From: Streptomyces shenzhenensis
GTDB lineage: Bacteria; Actinomycetota; Actinomycetes; Streptomycetales; Streptomycetaceae
Direction: 5' to 3'
Assembly (NCBI RefSeq): GCF_021462265.1
Contig: NZ_JAJONF010000032.1
Location: 48,051-112,050, forward strand
DNA length: 64,000 bases
Positions 58,759 through 64,000 of this stretch are shown one piece after another. The position numbers and the translations under genes are program-made. The notes beneath the pieces were generated by a model. That model ran no database searches. It had not been told where the DNA came from and saw only the letters and a list, made by a program, of their open reading frames with translations. Position 1 is the stretch's first letter. The number at the start of each line of letters is the position of its first letter.

Positions 58759-60306
58759 GTGACTGCTCTCACACTCAGCACCTCAGCGGCGCCCGGCCTC
58801 CGGGCCGACGCGATCGTGATCGGTGTCGCCAAGGGCGCCAAGGGCCCGGTCGTCGCCCCGGGCGCCGAAGCCGTGGACACGGCGTACGACAGCAGGCTCG
58901 CCGCCGTCCTGGAGACCCTCGGAGCCTCGGGTGCCGAGGGCGAACTGACGAAACTGCCCGCTCCGGCCGGCTTCAAGGCACCGCTCGTCATCGCGGTGGG
59001 CCTGGGCGCCGAGCCCGACCGGGACGCGGAGTACGAGGCCGAGGCGCTGCGCCGGGCGGCCGGTGTCGCCGCCCGCGCGCTGGCCGGGGCCCGGAAGGCG
59101 GCCTTCGCGCTGCCCGTCGAGGACGCGGCCGCCGTGGCCGCGATCGGCGAGGGCGTGCTGCTCGGCGCGTACTCCTTCGACACGTACAAGGACAACGGTG
59201 CCAACGGTGCGGGCACCGGCAAGAGCGTGAAGGCGAAGAACGGCAGGACGCCGCTCGCCGAGGGCGTGCTGCTCGGCGGCAAGCCGCGGGACGCGGCCCA
59301 CAAGGCGGCCCTGGCCCGTGCCACGACCGTCGCCGAGGAGCTCAACCGGGCCCGCGACCTGGTCAACACCCCGCCGAACGACCTCACGCCGGCCGCGTTC
59401 GCCGCGATCGCGCAGGGCGCCGCCAAGGAACACGGCCTCAAGATCCAGGTGCTCGACGACAAGGCCCTCGCCAAGGACGGCTACGGCGGCATCCTCGGCG
59501 TCGGCGGCGGCTCGGCGGCGACTCCGCGGCTGGTGAAGCTGTCGTACACGCACGCCGAGGCGGACAAGCACCTCGCCTTCGTCGGCAAGGGCATCACCTA
59601 CGACTCGGGCGGCATCTCGCTCAAGCCGGCCGGCCACAACGAGACGATGAAGTGCGACATGAGCGGGGCGGCGGCGGTGTTCGCGGCGGTCGTCGCGGCA
59701 GCGCGGCTCGGTCTGCCGGTCAACGTGACCGGGTGGCTGGCGCTGGCCGAGAACATGCCGTCCGGCACCGCGGTGCGCCCCGGTGACGTGCTGCGCATGT
59801 ACAGCGGCAAGACCGTCGAGGTGCTCAACACGGACGCGGAGGGCCGGCTGGTGCTCGCCGACGCGCTGTGGGCGGCGTCGGCGGAGCGGCCGGACGCGAT
59901 CGTGGACGTGGCGACGCTGACCGGCGCGATGATGCTGGCGCTGGGCAGCCGGACGTTCGCGGTCATGGGGAACGACGACGCGTTCCGCTCCGCGGTGCAC
60001 GAGGCCGCGGAGGAGGTGGGCGAGCCGGCGTGGCCGATGCCGCTGCCGGAGCACCTGCGCAAGGGGATGGAGTCGCCGACCGCCGACATCGCGAACATGG
60101 GTGAGCGGATGGGCGGCGGGCTGGTCGCGGGGCTCTTCCTGCGGGAGTTCGTGGGCGAGGGGATCACCTGGGCCCACCTGGACATCGCGGGGCCGGCCTT
60201 CAACGAGGGGGGTGCCTTCGGGTACACGCCGAAGGGGGGCACGGGGTCCGCGGTGCGGACGCTGGTGCGGCTGGCGGAGCTGACGGCCGAGGGCGACCTG
60301 GGCTGA
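58759..60306 (+). CDS. pepA: leucyl aminopeptidase, M17 family
   Basis: A 515-residue cytoplasmic metallo-aminopeptidase that removes N-terminal residues during protein turnover. The C-terminal catalytic domain has VGKGITYDSGGISLKP (metal-binding Lys and Asp), MKCDMSGAAAV, the signature NTDAEGRLVLADAL with metal-binding Asp/Glu, and LTGAMMLALGSR. The GTG at 58759 gives MTALTLSTSAAPGLRADAIVIG; GGAAGCGAG stands about 12 bases away. The order pepA-lpd-E2 is the same in mycobacteria (pepB-dlaT), which supports the call. Confidence 0.95.
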   Translation: MTALTLSTSAAPGLRADAIVIGVAKGAKGPVVAPGAEAVDTAYDSRLAAVLETLGASGAEGELTKLPAPAGFKAPLVIAVGLGAEPDRDAEYEAEALRRAAGVAARALAGARKAAFALPVEDAAAVAAIGEGVLLGAYSFDTYKDNGANGAGTGKSVKAKNGRTPLAEGVLLGGKPRDAAHKAALARATTVAEELNRARDLVNTPPNDLTPAAFAAIAQGAAKEHGLKIQVLDDKALAKDGYGGILGVGGGSAATPRLVKLSYTHAEADKHLAFVGKGITYDSGGISLKPAGHNETMKCDMSGAAAVFAAVVAAARLGLPVNVTGWLALAENMPSGTAVRPGDVLRMYSGKTVEVLNTDAEGRLVLADALWAASAERPDAIVDVATLTGAMMLALGSRTFAVMGNDDAFRSAVHEAAEEVGEPAWPMPLPEHLRKGMESPTADIANMGERMGGGLVAGLFLREFVGEGITWAHLDIAGPAFNEGGAFGYTPKGGTGSAVRTLVRLAELTAEGDLG

Positions 60307-60637
60307 CGTCGGTTTTCCTGGACGGGACCTCGCGCGCGGGTAGGGCGGGGTCCCGTCGCCTGTCGACTCGGTCCGGTCCGTCGTACGGCGGCTGCGGGCC
60401 GTGGGGGGCTGCTCGCGCAGTCCCCCGCGCCCCTTCGGGGGCGCTGCGTGTGGTGTCTCACACCCCGGCCCCGCGTCTCGTTCACCTCCGACAAGTGCGA
60501 AGATGGGGCTCGGCAGGACAGGGCCCCACCCACAGGGCCGAAGAGTAGAGCGGCCGGACACCAGCCGACCGACCGGTCAACCACCCGTATGGGACAAAGG
60601 TGCCCGGCGTACGGCGCACATGCATGGAGGACGTGAC
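60307..60637. promoter_or_regulatory. gap between pepA and lpd with hairpin repeat copy 7
   Basis: A 331-base gap without a gene. The hairpin GCGCCCC-TTCG-GGGGCGC (60427-60444), part of the window-wide repeat family, probably ends pepA transcription. The region 60480-60630 should hold the promoter of lpd; no hexamers were assigned with confidence. Confidence 0.55.
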
Positions 60638-62026
60638 GTGGCGAACGACGCCAGCACCGTTTTCGACCTAGTGATCCTCGGCGGCGGTAGCGGCGGTTAC
60701 GCCGCGGCCCTGCGCGGGGCGCAGCTGGGCCTGGACGTCGCCCTGATCGAGAAGGACAAGGTCGGCGGTACCTGCCTGCACCGGGGTTGCATCCCCACCA
60801 AGGCCCTGCTGCACGCGGGCGAGATCGCCGACCAGGCCCGCGAGAGCGAGCAGTTCGGTGTCAAGGCCACCTTCGAGGGCATCGACGTGCCGGCCGTCCA
60901 CAAGTACAAGGACGGCGTCATCGCCGGTCTGTACAAGGGTCTGCAGGGTCTGATCGCCTCGCGCAAGGTGACGTACATCGAGGGCACGGGGCGGCTGTCC
61001 TCCCCCACCTCCGTGGATGTCAACGGCCAGCGGATCCAGGGGCGCCACGTGCTCCTCGCCACCGGTTCCGTGCCGAAGTCGCTGCCGGGTCTGGAGATCG
61101 ACGGCAACCGGATCATCTCCTCCGACCACGCCCTCGTCCTGGACCGCGTACCGAAGTCCGCGATCATCCTGGGCGGCGGTGTCATCGGCGTCGAGTTCGC
61201 CTCCGCCTGGAAGTCCTTCGGGGCCGACGTCACCGTCATCGAGGGCCTCAAGCACCTCGTCCCGGTCGAGGACGAGAACTCCTCCAAGCTTCTTGAGCGC
61301 GCCTTCCGCAAGCGCGGCATCAAGTTCAACCTGGGCACCTTCTTCTCGAAGGCCGAGTACACCGCCGACGGCGTCAAGGTCACCCTCGCCGACGGCAAGG
61401 AGTTCGAGGCCGAGATCCTGCTCGTCGCGGTGGGCCGCGGTCCCGTCTCCGCGGGCCTCGGCTACGAGGAGCAGGGCGTCGCCATGGACCGCGGTTACGT
61501 CCTGGTCGACGAGTACATGCGGACGAACGTCCCGACCATCTCCGCCGTCGGTGACCTGGTCCCGACCCTCCAGCTCGCGCACGTCGGCTTCGCCGAGGGC
61601 ATCCTGGTCGCGGAACGCCTGGCCGGCCTGAAGACCGTCCCGATCGACTACGACGGCGTGCCGCGGGTGACCTACTGCCACCCCGAGGTCGCCTCCGTGG
61701 GCATCACCGAGGCCAAGGCCAAGGAGATCTACGGTGCGGACAAGGTCGTCGCTCTGAAGTACAACCTGGCGGGCAACGGCAAGAGCAAGATCCTGAACAC
61801 CGCGGGCGAGATCAAGCTCGTCCAGGTGAAGGACGGTGCCGTGGTCGGCGTCCACATGGTCGGCGACCGCATGGGCGAGCAGGTCGGCGAGGCCCAGCTG
61901 ATCTACAACTGGGAGGCGCTGCCCGCCGAGGTCGCCCAGCTCATCCACGCCCACCCGACGCAGAACGAGGCGCTCGGCGAGGCCCACCTGGCCCTGGCCG
62001 GCAAGCCCCTGCACTCGCACGACTGA
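60638..62026 (+). CDS. lpdA: dihydrolipoyl dehydrogenase (E3)
   Basis: A 462-residue FAD flavoprotein that re-oxidises dihydrolipoyl groups of 2-oxoacid dehydrogenase complexes, with NAD as acceptor. The FAD site GGGSGGYAAALRGAQLG is at about 15-31, the redox-active pair Cys46/Cys51 in GGTCLHRGCIPTK, the NAD site LGGGVIGVEFASAW in mid-protein, and the catalytic His-Glu in HAHPTQNEALGE near the C-terminus. The GTG at 60638 has GGAGG 8 bases upstream. It lies 59 bases before the E2 gene and is probably co-transcribed with it. Confidence 0.97.
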   Translation: MANDASTVFDLVILGGGSGGYAAALRGAQLGLDVALIEKDKVGGTCLHRGCIPTKALLHAGEIADQARESEQFGVKATFEGIDVPAVHKYKDGVIAGLYKGLQGLIASRKVTYIEGTGRLSSPTSVDVNGQRIQGRHVLLATGSVPKSLPGLEIDGNRIISSDHALVLDRVPKSAIILGGGVIGVEFASAWKSFGADVTVIEGLKHLVPVEDENSSKLLERAFRKRGIKFNLGTFFSKAEYTADGVKVTLADGKEFEAEILLVAVGRGPVSAGLGYEEQGVAMDRGYVLVDEYMRTNVPTISAVGDLVPTLQLAHVGFAEGILVAERLAGLKTVPIDYDGVPRVTYCHPEVASVGITEAKAKEIYGADKVVALKYNLAGNGKSKILNTAGEIKLVQVKDGAVVGVHMVGDRMGEQVGEAQLIYNWEALPAEVAQLIHAHPTQNEALGEAHLALAGKPLHSHD

Positions 62027-62085
62027 CCCTCGGTCGAACACGCGACGACTCAGACTTCCGCAATTCGTAAGGAGCAACCGAAACC

Positions 62086-63921
<1,836 letters not shown>

Positions 63922-63931
63922 CAGGGCCGAG

Positions 63932-63952
63932 GGTCCCGGCGACGCCGGGACC
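63932..63952 (+). terminator. terminator after the E2 gene
   Basis: A 9-bp perfect stem (GGTCCCGGC at 63932-63940 with GCCGGGACC at 63944-63952) and a GAC loop lie 10 bases after the stop. Nothing else is recognised up to the window end. Confidence 0.7.
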
Positions 63953-64000
63953 GGCCCCTGAGCCCACGGGTTCCACGGTGCCCCGTCCGGAGTTCTTCCG

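Overview
The window is GC-rich chromosomal DNA from a Streptomyces-type actinomycete. The evidence is the strong third-position GC bias, frequent GTG starts, ATGA/GTGA gene overlaps, Streptomyces-type intergenic hairpin repeats and a core gene order that I recognise from memory as shared with Streptomyces coelicolor and, more loosely, Mycobacterium tuberculosis (NlpC/P60, trpD, qcrCAB-ctaE, ctaCDF, PfkB kinase, HesB, cobT/cobS, pepA, lpd, E2). No search was run.

Layout. 1-5.4 kb: two NlpC/P60 cell-wall peptidases (the first cut by the window edge), a NYN-domain protein, a zinc-ribbon protein, a rhomboid protease and a stand-alone Lrp/AsnC sensor domain. 5.5-7.3 kb: a SufS-like class V aminotransferase behind a SAM-IV riboswitch. 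7.5-18.1 kb: trpD, then the aerobic respiratory core (ctaE-qcrC-qcrA-qcrB and ctaC-ctaD-ctaF) with a degenerate receiver protein and an L,D-transpeptidase between them. 18.4-25.3 kb: a cysteine desulfurase fused to a TusA domain, a PfkB kinase, a large anchored secreted protein, HesB/ErpA and quinolinate synthase NadA. 25.3-37.4 kb: a Ser/Thr kinase with a PQQ-type sensor domain, an RND efflux pump with a two-component system, PspA/PspAA, a DUF3043 protein, a methyltransferase and an HtrA-like lipoprotein. 37.5-40 kb: a metallo-beta-lactamase-fold/CobU fusion and a methyltransferase.

40.4-51.3 kb is an accessory selenium module. A formate dehydrogenase operon (Fe-S subunit, NrfD membrane subunit, a 61-residue small ORF, and a catalytic subunit interrupted by an in-frame TGA) is followed by selD, a tRNA-Sec gene (anticodon TCA), selB, selA and an SPW-repeat membrane protein. 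The TGA is followed by a hairpin with loop GGTCT at the same 18-nt spacing as the E. coli fdhF SECIS as I remember it. The module carries what is needed to make and decode selenocysteine for the one visible selenoprotein. It sits between cobU and cobT, which suggests insertion into a cobalamin neighbourhood.

51.7-64 kb returns to core genes: cobT, an MprF-like lysyl-PG synthetase, two convergent membrane-protein genes whose low-complexity tails are read from the same DNA on both strands, cobS, a GH114-like lipoprotein, pepA, lpd and the E2 acyltransferase with two lipoyl domains.

The observations most worth checking are the selenoprotein/SECIS module with its selB-selC antisense overlap, the SAM-IV riboswitch, the two-strand PEPGSG repeat, the MBL-CobU and desulfurase-TusA fusions, the small ORF in the formate dehydrogenase operon, and a probable CTG start codon.
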